Origin: Bog-473 sp963741995 | Lineage (GTDB): Bacteria > Actinomycetota > Acidimicrobiia > Acidimicrobiales > RAAP-2 | Direction: 5' to 3' | NCBI GenBank assembly: GCA_963741995.1 | Contig: CAVUKI010000001.1 | Location: 868,001-932,000, forward strand | Length of the DNA stretch: 64,000 bases | Part shown: piece by piece, positions 8,273-18,330 of the stretch | Layout of the letters: every line of letters starts with the position of its first letter | Position numbering within the stretch: position 1 is the first letter of the stretch | Made by a program: the position numbers and the translations under genes | The notes under the pieces: model-generated | Told to the model about the DNA's origin: nothing | Databases searched by the model: none | Seen by the model: the letters and a program-made list of their open reading frames with translations, nothing else

Positions 8273-10126
8273 TCAGGTTCCAGAAGGTCCAAAATGACCT
8301 TCAGAATCGAGCACGTTCTGCAAGTATTCCTTGCGGTCGAGACGAGGAGCAAGGTCTTCTATCGGTAGAGATCTGATGCCGCCGTCAGCCTGCATCTCAT
8401 TCGTTTGAACCGGTTGTCTCGCTTCATGGGGTGGCGTGGGGACTTCGCAGAGAACTGGGCCGTCCAACGTGAGAACCTGACGAACTTGCTCGATCAGAGA
8501 AGTGTCCCCGCGGAGGCGCTCAAATGCCCAGCCATACGCTTGCGCGATCCGGTCAAGCGGCGGCAAAGTGACGCCGCTTGTGGGGTCAGCCCCGATGAGA
8601 TGGCCAAACCAGCGTTGCTGAGATGCACGGATAGAGGCGTACCCATCGTTGGACAGAACGAATAGCTTCACGGGGAGGTTCAAACGGCGGATGGTCTCCA
8701 ATTCTTGAATGTTGAGCTGCAGCCCTCCATCTCCGTCAACGCAAATAGTGCGCTTTCCACCCGAAGCGACACATGCGCCGAGAGCCGTAGGCGGACCGGC
8801 ACCCATCTGTCCGAAAGCGTTTCCAAAGATGGCACGTTGACCGGTGTGAAGTCGAAGGCTGAGTATGAAGATCTCAATGCCCAATCCAGAACAGCCGAAC
8901 GCGAGGACGTCATCCTCGGTCACGACATCTGAGATTATCTCCGCAAAGTGGTAGGTCGAGATCAGTTCGCCGAGTTGACGGTGTTCGTCGGTGACGACGG
9001 GATAGCGCTCACGCCATTGATTACATCGTTTGCCCCACTCGTCGTCGTCCGACCACGGCGGCTCGTTCATATCGTCGAACGCGTCACGTAGCGATCGAAC
9101 GAAGGTCGAAACGTTCGCTTGAATACCCAGATCGATTGCACCTTCCAGTTTTTCCAATTCGAAGGGATCGATTTCAACGACGACCTTTCGGGCATTTCGG
9201 CCGAAATCCTTTGGGTCGTAACCGGTGGTCGCAAGGTCAAGTCGGGCTCCCAGACATACGATCAAATCAGCGGCTTGTAGCGCAAAGTTCGGACCGCGAG
9301 CAGCGAGTGCTCCAGGGCGACCAACAAACAGGCGATGATCGTCGCCTACGACCCCCTGTGCCGGCCAGGTGCAGAGGACTGGGACATTCATTTCTTCGAC
9401 CAGGTTGAGAACATCAGTCTCGCAGCGAGCGAGGCGTACTCCGGCCCCGAGCAGAAACAGCGGCCTTCGGGCGGTTTGAAACATGCCGAGAACGGCCTCA
9501 GCCATGCGATCGGCATCTTCTCGTTCCGAGCCGACCGTTTCGCTCGGCGGGATATACGACGAGAGAAGTTCTACATCGACAGGCGCCCCCTGAACATCGA
9601 GAGGCAGGTCCAGCCACACGGGACCTGGCCGTCCTGTAGTCGCCAGATGAAATGCCCGTTCGACCTCAAGGCGAATCATTGCCGGGTCCATGACGGTGAC
9701 GGCGGACTTCGTGACGCCCTTCACCATCGAGACGATGTCGACTTCTTGCACCCCCCTCTGTCGGAGTCCAGAGGTCCCGACAAGGTCTGCCCTTTGAGCC
9801 TGTCCCGAAATCACAATAATGGGTACAGAATCGACCCATGCCGCCGCGACGCCAGTGATCGCATTTGTGCCCCCTGGTCCGGAGGTGACGAGGCAGAGCG
9901 CTGGGTGGCCCGACTGCCGCGCGTAGGCATCAGCCGCGGTGGCCGCCGCCTGCTCGTGCAGGGTGCACACCACCTTCATGTGCCCATGGATCCGCAATGC
10001 GTCGTTGAGATGCATGGCGCCGCCGCCCGTGACCATGAATGCCTGCTCAACCCCCAAATTACAGAGCACTTGAATGGCGGCGTCTGCGGCCCTCGCCTGG
10101 GAGGATCCGCCCACTTTCCCAACCAC
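8273..10126 (-). CDS. thiamine-diphosphate-dependent enzyme, acetolactate-synthase-like (possible branched-sugar synthase)
   Basis: Full-length three-domain ThDP enzyme of 617 residues. The PYR domain has the catalytic glutamate in CTLHEQAAATAADAYAR (Glu58), the centre has LVTSGPGGTNA and VPIIVISGQAQ, and the PP domain has the ThDP/Mg motif GDGG (465-468) ending in SNDGY (492-496). This is the acetolactate synthase fold. Its place in a sugar locus, beside an epimerase and rfbF, argues against amino-acid synthesis; YerE-like members of this family add a two-carbon acetyl unit to CDP-4-keto sugars. That function is inference. The GTG start at 10126 is uncertain because no good ribosome site is visible. 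The stop is 28 bases from the convergent methyltransferase. Confidence 0.85.
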   Translation of the reverse strand: MVGKVGGSSQARAADAAIQVLCNLGVEQAFMVTGGGAMHLNDALRIHGHMKVVCTLHEQAAATAADAYARQSGHPALCLVTSGPGGTNAITGVAAAWVDSVPIIVISGQAQRADLVGTSGLRQRGVQEVDIVSMVKGVTKSAVTVMDPAMIRLEVERAFHLATTGRPGPVWLDLPLDVQGAPVDVELLSSYIPPSETVGSEREDADRMAEAVLGMFQTARRPLFLLGAGVRLARCETDVLNLVEEMNVPVLCTWPAQGVVGDDHRLFVGRPGALAARGPNFALQAADLIVCLGARLDLATTGYDPKDFGRNARKVVVEIDPFELEKLEGAIDLGIQANVSTFVRSLRDAFDDMNEPPWSDDDEWGKRCNQWRERYPVVTDEHRQLGELISTYHFAEIISDVVTEDDVLAFGCSGLGIEIFILSLRLHTGQRAIFGNAFGQMGAGPPTALGACVASGGKRTICVDGDGGLQLNIQELETIRRLNLPVKLFVLSNDGYASIRASQQRWFGHLIGADPTSGVTLPPLDRIAQAYGWAFERLRGDTSLIEQVRQVLTLDGPVLCEVPTPPHEARQPVQTNEMQADGGIRSLPIEDLAPRLDRKEYLQNVLDSEGHFGPSGT

Positions 10127-10330
10127 CGGCTAGGGCGTGGACGCGCCTGGACGTGTCTGGGTCGGCCTTTGCGGCCCCTATCGGGAGCTCAAATGGGTCG
10201 ACTTCTGCCCTGGATTGCAAGCGAGGAACTGTGGTCAACATCGAAGTAGCGTAGTTCGGCCACGAGGAACCGATGGGGGACCAAGTTTGGTGCATTTATA
10301 CATTATTTCACGGGCATTCCTGAGGTCCGC

Positions 10331-11368
10331 ATGAGCGGTACGCCATGGGGTCTTCCGCGATCAGACCTCGAAGAGATCGTAGAGCGGCTGGCCTCCGACC
10401 TGGATAGGTGGAGTGAGGCGAGCATCCTGGTCACGGGCGGATCGGGGTTCATTGGAAGTTGGTTGGTTGCGTCTCTCATTTGGGCAAACCGGCGGCTCAA
10501 GCTCGGACTCAGACTCCAAATCCTGAGCCGACGCCCATCGCTCATCCCGCTGGACGAATCATCCAGCCTGCGCCTTGTGCAAGGAGATGTCCTCGACTTG
10601 CCACCACTGGTTGCACCCGATGTCATCGTGCACGGTGCTGCGGTCTCAAACGCCCCCCTTGGTGATGGCAGCAACCGGCCACTGAAGATGGCGGCGACCA
10701 TTGTCGATGGTACGCGAGGCCTACTCGAGTTAGCCGCTGCCTCGAAGGCACGGTTCCTCTATATCAGCTCCGGAGCGGTCTACGGTCGGCAAATCGTTCC
10801 CTCCGCGAGCGAGGACGATTCAACCGCCCCAGATCCACTTGATCCCAATTCTGCGTACGGAGGGGCCAAGCGCTTGGCTGAGACTTGGTGTGCCGCCTCC
10901 ACCAAGGACGGTCAGGTGGAAGCTGTCATTGCTCGACCCTTTTCCTTTGTCGGTCCTCGACTTCCTCTTGACCAGCACTTCGCCGCTGGAAACTTTCTTG
11001 CAGATCTTATGGCTGGCCGCCCAATCCAGGTCACGGGCGATGGCCGAGCCATTCGCTCATATCTCTACGCTGGCGAACTTGCGGAGTGGTTGCTGGTAAT
11101 CCTTTCGAGAGGAACTGCGGGTCGCGCCTACAACGTGGGATCGTCCGAAGCCGTGACGATTGTTGATGTGGCTCATCGAATCTCTCGGCTGTCGGATCCC
11201 GCGCTTCAAGTCGAGGTCAATGGCTCGGCAGCAGACGGCGCTGCACATCGCTACGTTCCCGATGTGACGTTGGCGGCAAAGGAGCTGGGGCTGCAACAGA
11301 GGATTGCTTTGGACGAAGCACTCATTCGGTGGCGGAATTGGCTCGCATTACGTGGAGCCGGCGTGTGA
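10331..11368 (+). CDS. NAD(P)-dependent sugar epimerase/dehydratase (extended SDR)
   Basis: Extended short-chain dehydrogenase of 345 residues. VTGGSGFIGSW (34-44) is the NAD(P)-binding glycine motif, ISSGAVYG (145-152) contains the active-site serine region, and the catalytic pair is Tyr176/Lys180 in AYGGAKRLAETW. An N-terminal helix of about 30 residues precedes the Rossmann fold. GDGRAIRSYLYAGELAEW and AYNVGSSEAVTI are standard late motifs of nucleotide-sugar enzymes. It lies between the divergent ThDP enzyme and the convergent rfbF, so a CDP-sugar 4,6-dehydratase or 4-keto reductase is plausible (inference). TTA codons occur at 10730 and 11348. The ATG start follows GAGGTCCGC. Confidence 0.85.
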   Translation: MSGTPWGLPRSDLEEIVERLASDLDRWSEASILVTGGSGFIGSWLVASLIWANRRLKLGLRLQILSRRPSLIPLDESSSLRLVQGDVLDLPPLVAPDVIVHGAAVSNAPLGDGSNRPLKMAATIVDGTRGLLELAAASKARFLYISSGAVYGRQIVPSASEDDSTAPDPLDPNSAYGGAKRLAETWCAASTKDGQVEAVIARPFSFVGPRLPLDQHFAAGNFLADLMAGRPIQVTGDGRAIRSYLYAGELAEWLLVILSRGTAGRAYNVGSSEAVTIVDVAHRISRLSDPALQVEVNGSAADGAAHRYVPDVTLAAKELGLQQRIALDEALIRWRNWLALRGAGV

Positions 11369-11478
11369 TCCGATCACGAAGGCCAGCGCTCCTTGGTGCG
11401 CTGGGAGCCCAGCCCTCTCCTCGACCCGTACAAACCTGAGGTTGCCGTTTGAAGACCAAGTAAGTCGGTCCGCTTTGG

Positions 11479-12259
11479 CTACTCCCAGGTCTTCCAGGGC
11501 GGGGAGCCGCTGGACCACAATTCCTCCAGGTGGTGAAGCTCTCTGATCGTATCAACGGGCTGAAAGAACCCTGGATGCCGGAACACGGAGAGCTGTCCGG
11601 CTTTTGCAAGATTCCCTAATGGGCCCTGTTCAAAGAGCGTCTCGTCGCCCTCGATTTCGTCGAGCACCTTCGGTGAAAGCACAAAGAACCCGCCATTGAT
11701 CCAGCCTCCATCGCCTCGTGGCTTCTCCAAAAACCCCGTGACTTGATCACCGTCGATGTCCAAGGAGCCGAACCGGCCCGGTGGCTGAACTGCGGTAACC
11801 GTTGCCATGCGGTCGGCGTTGCGATGGAACGCGATCAATTCGGAAACGTTGACATCTGCGAGTCCGTCCCCGTATGTGCAGCAGAAGGGCTCATCGTCAT
11901 CCAGGTATTCACCGACGCGCTTGAGGCGACCACCCGTCTGAGTCTCTAGTCCGGTGTCGACGAGAGTTATCCGCCAGGGTTCCGCGGTCGTCTGATGGAC
12001 GTCCAAGCTGTTGTTGCGCAGGTCGAACGTGATGTCCGACGTGTGAAGGAAAGTAATTGGCGAAATACTCCTTGATGACGTAGCCCTTATATCCACAGCA
12101 AATGACGAAATCAGTAACTCCGAACGAGGCGTAGATCTTGCAGATGTGCCACAGCAGGGGGCGTCCGCCCACTTCGACCATCGGCTTTGGCCGAAGCGTC
12201 GTCTCCTCTGTCAGGCGAGTGCCCCGTCCCCCCGCCAAGATCACGGCCTTCACTCTCAC
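11479..12259 (-). CDS. rfbF: glucose-1-phosphate cytidylyltransferase (frameshifted)
   Basis: Makes CDP-glucose from CTP and glucose 1-phosphate, the entry to CDP-3,6-dideoxyhexoses and branched CDP-sugars. AVILAGGRGTRL (residues 5-16) and RPKPMVEVGGRPLLWHI are the nucleotidyltransferase signature; DFVICCGYKGYVIKEYF is specific to RfbF; CTYGDGLADVNV holds the metal-binding aspartate; FLEKPRGDGGWINGGFFVL and FFQPVDTIRE follow. The frame moves +1 near 12056 in TACTTTCCTTC; dropping one T gives ANYFLHTSDITFDL. The corrected length is about 259 residues, exactly the usual size, so the break is probably a sequence error. The start is divergent from the glycosyltransferase at 12.6 kb across 338 bases. 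Confidence 0.9.
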
Positions 12260-12597
12260 ACCTCCTCGTGCCAGCGTGGGATAGCTACGAATCAGGGCGA
12301 CTTTAGTGGGGGCAATGCTGGGCCAGGTATTTCAGGCGCCATCGTTCCTGCGGCTCACGTCGCCGATCGGTCCAAACGGGCTAGGATTCGGCCTCAGAGA
12401 AGGCGTCAGCTGACGAGTTCTTCTAGCAGGCAGTGGAGAAAGGCACAGCAGGCGTGATCGCTTACACGATCGATTCGCGGGCGCACGTGGCGCAGGCCTG
12501 CCTGTCGAGCCGAAGGCGCCCTGATTACCACAGAGGCATCAAGCCTCGGTCACCGCTTGGCCAAGTCCGGGAGCCAGTCGGGGTCAGTCGATGCCAG
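12260..12597. other. intergenic stretch without a supported gene
   Basis: These 338 bases separate rfbF from a divergent glycosyltransferase. Short open frames exist on both strands but none looks like protein. It presumably holds promoters for both sides; I see no clear -35/-10 pair, hairpin or repeat. GC content is a little higher than in the polysaccharide genes to the left. Confidence 0.4.
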
Positions 12598-14658
12598 ATG
12601 ATTGCCTACACCATCACTTCGCTGACCTACCTACCCAACGCGCGCGTTCTCGCACGCACTTACGCTCGTCACCATCCGGGGCGAACGCTTGTGGGTCCTC
12701 CTCATCGACGACGTTGAGCACAAGGTCATCGATGCAGGAGGAGCCGTTCAATGCGCTCCGCCTAAGCGATCATCGATCTTGATCAAGCCGAGATCCATCG
12801 AATGGCGATGCTCTTCGGGGGAAGCATCATCGCGACAATCAAGCCCTGGGTGTTTCAGCACTTTCTCTCCAGGGGAGCGGAGATGGTGCTGTACGTCGAT
12901 GGCGACTTCATGATCTTCGACAATCTGGAGAATCTCGCGGGCAACGGAGACGACGGCGTCGTCCTGGTTCCACATGTGCTCTCGCCTGTTCCGCGCGACG
13001 GGATGCAGCCTGACGAGACCACATTGCTCGGATCGGGAATGTTCAATGCGGGAATGTTCGGTGTCGGGATCCAGCATGGCGGTTTCTTGGAGTTCCTCAT
13101 GGAACGTCTAAAGAGGGAGTGCATATTCGACGCGAAGAGGATGCGATTCAACGAGCAACGCTGGCTCGATTTCGTCCCTTCTCTGTTCCCTCATCGTGTC
13201 GTGAAGGATCCAGGCGTTGACGTCGCGTACTGGAATCTCCATGAGCGACCCCTCGAGAAACAGGGTGACCGCTGGCTCGCTGGTGGGGTGCCCCTGCGAG
13301 CTTTTCACTTCTCGAGCTTCGAGCCGCGCGTCGAAGGTATGGCGGGTCGCTATGAGTTGGCGAATGCTGCTCCTCGGGTACGGCTAGGCGCGGATCCTTT
13401 GTTCGCCGAACTTTGCGCAGAGTACCGACGAATGCTCTATGCGGAGGGCTTGACAGATTCGCAGGATCCACCCTTCGCCTTTGACATGCTTCCAGACGGT
13501 ACTCCCGTGTACAGCACGCTGAGGGAGCTCTTTCGGGCGCGCGTCCTGGCGGCCGATGCCGGGGCGGTCCCTATCCGCCTGATCCCTTCAACCCATTGGA
13601 AGTGGATGCTTTCCGGGCCTGGGCGCGCCGAGCAGTACGCAGGGGCGGGGCTTTCCGTTCCTCGGAAGATGTCGGAGGCGGCGTCCAGACCCGGCAGACG
13701 CGTGGATCGAGAAGGGGTTGGTTGCGGACCAGGCGCCGCGATGCTCGGAGCATGGGACAGGAAGAGGATGCTTGCGCCAGAACCTACGCCGAGCTGGGCG
13801 GTCGATATTTTGGGCCGGATGGTCGTCGACGACGCCGGCGAGACAGCGACCCGACCGGCGTCGAAATACTGCCTGAGCGAAGCGGATTCGTCTGCCACGG
13901 ACCCCGCGCACCTCTCGTCCCGGGCGCTTACAAAGTGACGCTCGAACTTGACGCCGGGATACTCGCCGAGGGGATATCACAACTCGATCAGGCACTTGTC
14001 GTCGAAGCATTCGTCCAGGGCTATGCCGTGGGATCCGGCACGGCAAGCTTCTCTGACGTCGCTGCCGGGATGATCGAGCTCGATATCGCCATTCCGAGCC
14101 ACCTTTGGGACGTTTCGCTCCTCCTTGGATTGGAACTGCGCGTCCTTACCCGCGGGCGATTTCGGGCGAGACTGGGTGCGATTGTCCTCGAACCAGGTGA
14201 GCGGCAGCGCGAAGGTCGTGAGTAGCGAGTCAAAGCACAACGATTGGCTGCCGGTCATGGCCGGCGGCAACGCGGGACTGCGGGTTGGCCGTGAAGTAGT
14301 CACGATCGCGGGCTCGACAGGCGTTGTCGTAGCTGGCCCGAATTGGCGGATGCCGCCCGGTCGCTATGTCGCCACAGTCCGAACCGCGATTGGGAAACTG
14401 CGCGGATCCGGATGACTCTGTTGTCGCCTTGGTCGAAGTGGCGGTGGGCAACAAGGTGCTGGCCGAGACGAGGCTCACCTGCGCCGAAATGGCTCGGGGA
14501 CAGGTGAGCTCCATTTCTTGATTGGGCTGGACGATGCACGCCCCGACGCACAAGTTGGCATACGCGTCAGCACGCTGAAGCCAATTGACGCCGCCGTCAC
14601 GTCCGTAGAGGTGGATCGATTCAGCGAGCCGTCACCAGCGAGCGAGTCGGTTGCCTGA
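12598..14658 (+). pseudogene. GT8-like (GT-A) glycosyltransferase with C-terminal beta-sandwich-like region, many frame changes
   Basis: One gene spread over all three frames. It opens with MIAYTITSLTYLPNARVLAR, typical of glycosyltransferases with a GT8-like fold; then VLLIDDVEHKVID, FNALRLSD, FQHFLSRGAEMVLYVDGDFMIF (donor-metal region YVDGD), FNAGMFGV and AFHFSSFEP, all usual for this group. After about 13.86 kb come beta-rich stretches (GAYKVTLELDAG, LWDVSLLLGLELRVL, PGRYVATVRTAI, VALVEVAVGNKVLAETRL) that look like one or two sandwich domains. Frame changes lie near 12690, 12735, 12770, 13850, 14222, 14410 and 14512. All parts remain protein-like, so I favour sequence error over decay. The ATG at 12598 is the best start although no ribosome site is clear. 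It is followed at once by the HAD-type gene. Confidence 0.55.
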
Positions 14659-17315
14659 TCTCCCCGACAAAAGGTTCCAGGTCTTCGACGCAGAGATCCA
14701 TCGAGCCGAACACGCGGGCAATCTCCTTCGATTGCTTCGACACGGTGTTGTGGCGTCGCGTTCCGAAGCCGACCGATCTGCATCTACTCGTCGGCGAACA
14801 GCTGCGTGAGGCCGGCGTCTTTGCTTCCCACATCACGCCTTCTGGTTATGCGCACTTCCGCGTCCTCGCCGAACAGGAGGCTCGCCAGCGCCAGTTTGTC
14901 GCGAGTGGGTCGAACGAGGTCACTCTCGAGGAGATCCATGAGGTGCTCGAGCCCGCCATCGCTTCCAAGGCCCTCCACGGCCTCGGTGCTGCCACCGAGC
15001 TGCAGATCGAGTCAGAGCAATGTGTTTGCCGACGCCGGGCTTGCCCGCTACCTTCGCGGGCTCCTGAGTGAGGTGTCCGTTCCGCTCGATCATCGTCTCG
15101 GACACCTATTTCAGTGGCGACCAACTTCGTTCACTCTGCTTGCGCAGCCGCAACTCGAAGGAATCGAGTTCGAGTCCATCTACACGTCGAGTGACGCCGC
15201 GAACCGGTAAGGGTGACCACCTGTGTGAAAGGGTGCTCCAGGACCTGCGGATCGAGCCCGATCAGCTCGTGCACATCGGGGACAATCACGAGGCGGACGT
15301 CTCTTGTGCGCGCCGGGTCGGGATTCGTGCGTTCCACTATCCGACGAATACTGACCGGTTCGGTCCTGTCGAGATTCGGGAGCGCATCGTCGGCGACGGA
15401 ACCTAGCCACCCGCTACTGCGACCGCGTCCGAGGTGATGCCGGCATCACCGCGATCCGGCGGAGAGCGACCTGGACGTCACCCGGTCGGGAGCTCCAATC
15501 GGCGGAGCAGATCGCTTGGGAGACAGGAACTGTCTGTGTTCGGTCCCGTTTTCACCGGGTTCTCGCAATGGGTCCACGAGCAAGCCAGGGCTGAAGGAGC
15601 TCGGCGTCTTCTGTTTCTGATGAGGGAGGGGAGGTTCCTCAAGGAAATGGCCGATCATGCGGCGGTGGCGGATAGCTGGAAGCCGACCACGCACGCCGCC
15701 TGGGTATCTCGTGAGGCATGTGCGAGGGCTTCCATCTACGAGGGATCGGCGGCTGAGCTGCAAAGCTTTCTCGGCTCGCCTCAGCCCACCATCCCCGTCT
15801 GATCTGGCGGAGTCACTCGGTCTGGAGCCGTCGGACATGCCGGGGTTCGATTCGCTCTGTCGCACGTTCGGTCTCGGCCGGGATCAGGGCGGGGTGTTGC
15901 GGTCCATGCTCGATTGGTGCTCGGTCGCCCAGAGCTCATTGAGAAGGTCGTCGCACGATCCGCTGTGCGTCGGGCCCGTTTAAAGGACTACCTGCGTCGG
16001 CTGGCGGGTCCCGGGGAGGGACCGATCGGCCTGGTCGACGTCGGCTGGTCCGGCAGGATCCAAGAGAGCCTCGAGGCGATGTTCGACCGAGACGACGAGC
16101 CGCTGGTATTTCGCGGGTTCTATCTATTGGCCAATGTTGGTGCATCGGAGAGAGTTCTCCGGGGCACGCATCTCCAGGGATTCCTCGGCACTGTCGGCAC
16201 GAACCCATTCGATATTGCTGCTATCACGGGCGGGGCGGAGATCATCGAACTGGTGAGCACCATGTGAAGAAGGATCGCTCCTCGAGATGGGCGAGGACGA
16301 TCAACCGATCTTGGCTCCGCCGGTGGGGGGTGAACTCGAGCGCGACTGCCGGGAGTTGGTGCAGCAGGGTGCGCTCGCCTATCAGCGGGAATGGCGGGAG
16401 TATCGCCAGCCGGATCTCCCGACGTTCGAAACGACTGCGACGGGGGTCAGCATCCTGACCCGTATCTTGAAGCGCTTCATATCACTCCCCAATGACGATG
16501 AGGCCGGCGCCTTCAGTTGGTGGCTCCACGAGGAGAACTACGGGAGCCAGGAAGCCGAACAGCTGGTGCCGCCGCGGTATCTCCCGACGCTTCGGTACCG
16601 TTCTGCTGAGGACCTTCATTGGGCCTCCACGAGCGACATGCACTGGACAGGTGGAGCCGCGGCCTTGGTCGACAATGAGACGTCAGATGCGATCTTCTTC
16701 ATGCGGGAGGGCATCGATCGACCCGGGACGGTTCAGCTCCCCTCCTGAGGGTACATTCCGGATAAGCGTCATTGCTCCTGACCGCCAAGAGGAAACGATC
16801 ACCATTCCCGTGGTGCGAAATCGGCACGGGCTCAGCCTGGTGGAATGGCGCGGTGAGGTCCGGGGGAGTGACGAAGATCATCCTGCGGCCGGCCGAAGCG
16901 TTCACCCTCATTCGGCTCGATCTCGTTGAAATCATGGATGAGGGCGCCGAAGCCGAGCCGGTTGCACTCTTCCGCTGGTCGCAAGGAGAGCGGGCAACAG
17001 GCGCTCCGGACGAACGGCGTCCATTGGGTCGCATCACAGGTGATGGCGGTCGATGGAACCTCGACGATCACCATCGACTTCCCGACGCCGGTGGTCTCGC
17101 CAGCGCTCCGGGTCAGTGTGGCCGGAGCCTTCCTTCCGGTCTCCGCTGATCCGGTGGACGTCCCGGGGACCAATGAGATGGACACGGAGGACACCTATCT
17201 GCGACGAGAGATCGAAAATCTCCACCGCACCAAGCTTTTCAGATTCACGGCTTTCCCACGCCGGATCTACGGAGCGATCAAGCGGTCGTCGGCACGCGAC
17301 GGACACGGGTCATGA
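14658..17315 (+). pseudogene. HAD-superfamily hydrolase-like protein (COG5610 type) with long C-terminal extension, at least 11 frame changes
   Basis: Pieces in all frames form one protein of about 880 residues. The N-terminus ISFDCFDTVLWRR is a HAD aspartate motif variant; IVSDTYFSGDQLRS and LVHIGDNHEADVSCARRVGI are HAD motifs II and IV. Then GPVFTGFSQWV, RRLLFLMREGRFLKEM and IGLVDVGWSGRIQESLEAMF are hallmarks of the COG5610 group found in polysaccharide loci. From 16.3 to 17.3 kb an extra C-terminal region follows (RYLPTLRYRSAEDLHW, IILRPAEAFTLIRLDLVEIM, TITIDFPTPVVSPALRVSV), beta-rich and unlike the usual family end. Frame changes are near 15015, 15085, 15135, 15205, 15420-15520, 15790, 15920, 16262, 16740, 16865 and 16995. 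The start codon cannot be fixed. The biochemical role of the family is unclear to me. Confidence 0.5.
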
Positions 17316-17342
17316 CCCTGGCTGATGATCAGTTCCTTATCG

Positions 17343-18330
17343 TTAGGTGAACCCCCCGCCAAGCGCACGCCCCACACGGTCGACGAATCGCCCCGCGTCC
17401 CCGTAATACTCGTCCGCGTACTTGCGCCCTCGGGCAGCGACGGGCGACCGAGTCCTTTCGTCGCAGAGGAATTCGACGGCATCAAGCATGTCGGGCACGG
17501 TCGAATAGGTCATGCCCCCACCGCTGCGCGCATGGACTGCCGCCGCACTCTGCTCGGGAACAAGTATGGGCGTGCCGACCAGGAGCGATTCGATGCACTC
17601 CCGCCCGATAATGGTGCCCGGCGCGAGATCGACGGTGACGCTGGCGTGGGCGAGCAGACGCCAGAGATCGGTCCGAGTCTCGACCCCGACCACTCCTCGT
17701 AGCGCCCGTCCCTTCCATGCCGCGGCGGTCCCGCCCTCGACCACGACGATGTATCTGTCGTGGAATGCGCGACGTCAGCCAGGCCACCTCGGGGGTCGGA
17801 GGGTCGACAAGCGGCACCTTGGCGCGGTCGCTGAGCACCAGCACGTAGCCAGTGAACCCCAGACCCGCATGGCGGTGCGCTGCAGCGAGAGGGTTCATCG
17901 GCACATGCATGCCCAGCATCTCTGACGCTCCGGTGGCCAGGCCAGGCGTGAAGGGCAGCTGGCGCAAGGACGTACCCGCCGCCGGCGGCACCGAGGCGAT
18001 GGAGAAGGCCTCCTTCGCCTCGCCGAAGGCGCCGAGGATGGCCCGTGCATCGTCGCTGGGCTCGTCCAGGATCCAAATGGCTCCAGGGCCGGGGCGCGTG
18101 GACCATCGGGCCGTGCCAGCCTCCGGCCACCGGTCGCCGGGTCGAAAGCCGATGCCGACCAGATCGAAGGCACCGTCCGGCTCAGTGACCACGGCGTTCA
18201 TTGGAGTGACGACAGTGACGGCAGCACGGCGGGACACCGCGCCTGCCACGGAGCGGGTGACGAAGGAGAGCTCGGAATCTCCCGCTCGCCACGAAGAGCT
18301 CAGGACGACGGCTATCGGGCGCCCGCTCAC
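17343..18330 (-). CDS. glycosyltransferase with GT4-like C-terminal domain (frameshifted)
   Basis: About 328 residues after joining two frames near 17755, where one extra base in ACGTCGCGCATTCCACG splits LTSRF from HDRYIVVVEGG. The C-terminal half has TDLWRLLAHASVTVDLAPGT, IGRECIESLLVGTPILVPEQ and AVEFLCDE, the donor-binding pattern of GT-B (GT4-like) enzymes. The N-terminal half (RPIAVVLSSSWRAGDSELSF) is compatible with a first Rossmann domain. The GTG start overlaps the stop of the small coiled-coil gene by 4 bases, so it is the third gene of a minus-strand operon starting at 20467. Acceptor and donor are unknown. Confidence 0.65.

Noticed and set aside
17307..17318. Perfect 12-base palindrome GGGTCATGACCC between convergent genes
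   Set aside because: It overlaps a stop codon and has no T-run or loop; it is too short to call a terminator or binding site with confidence.
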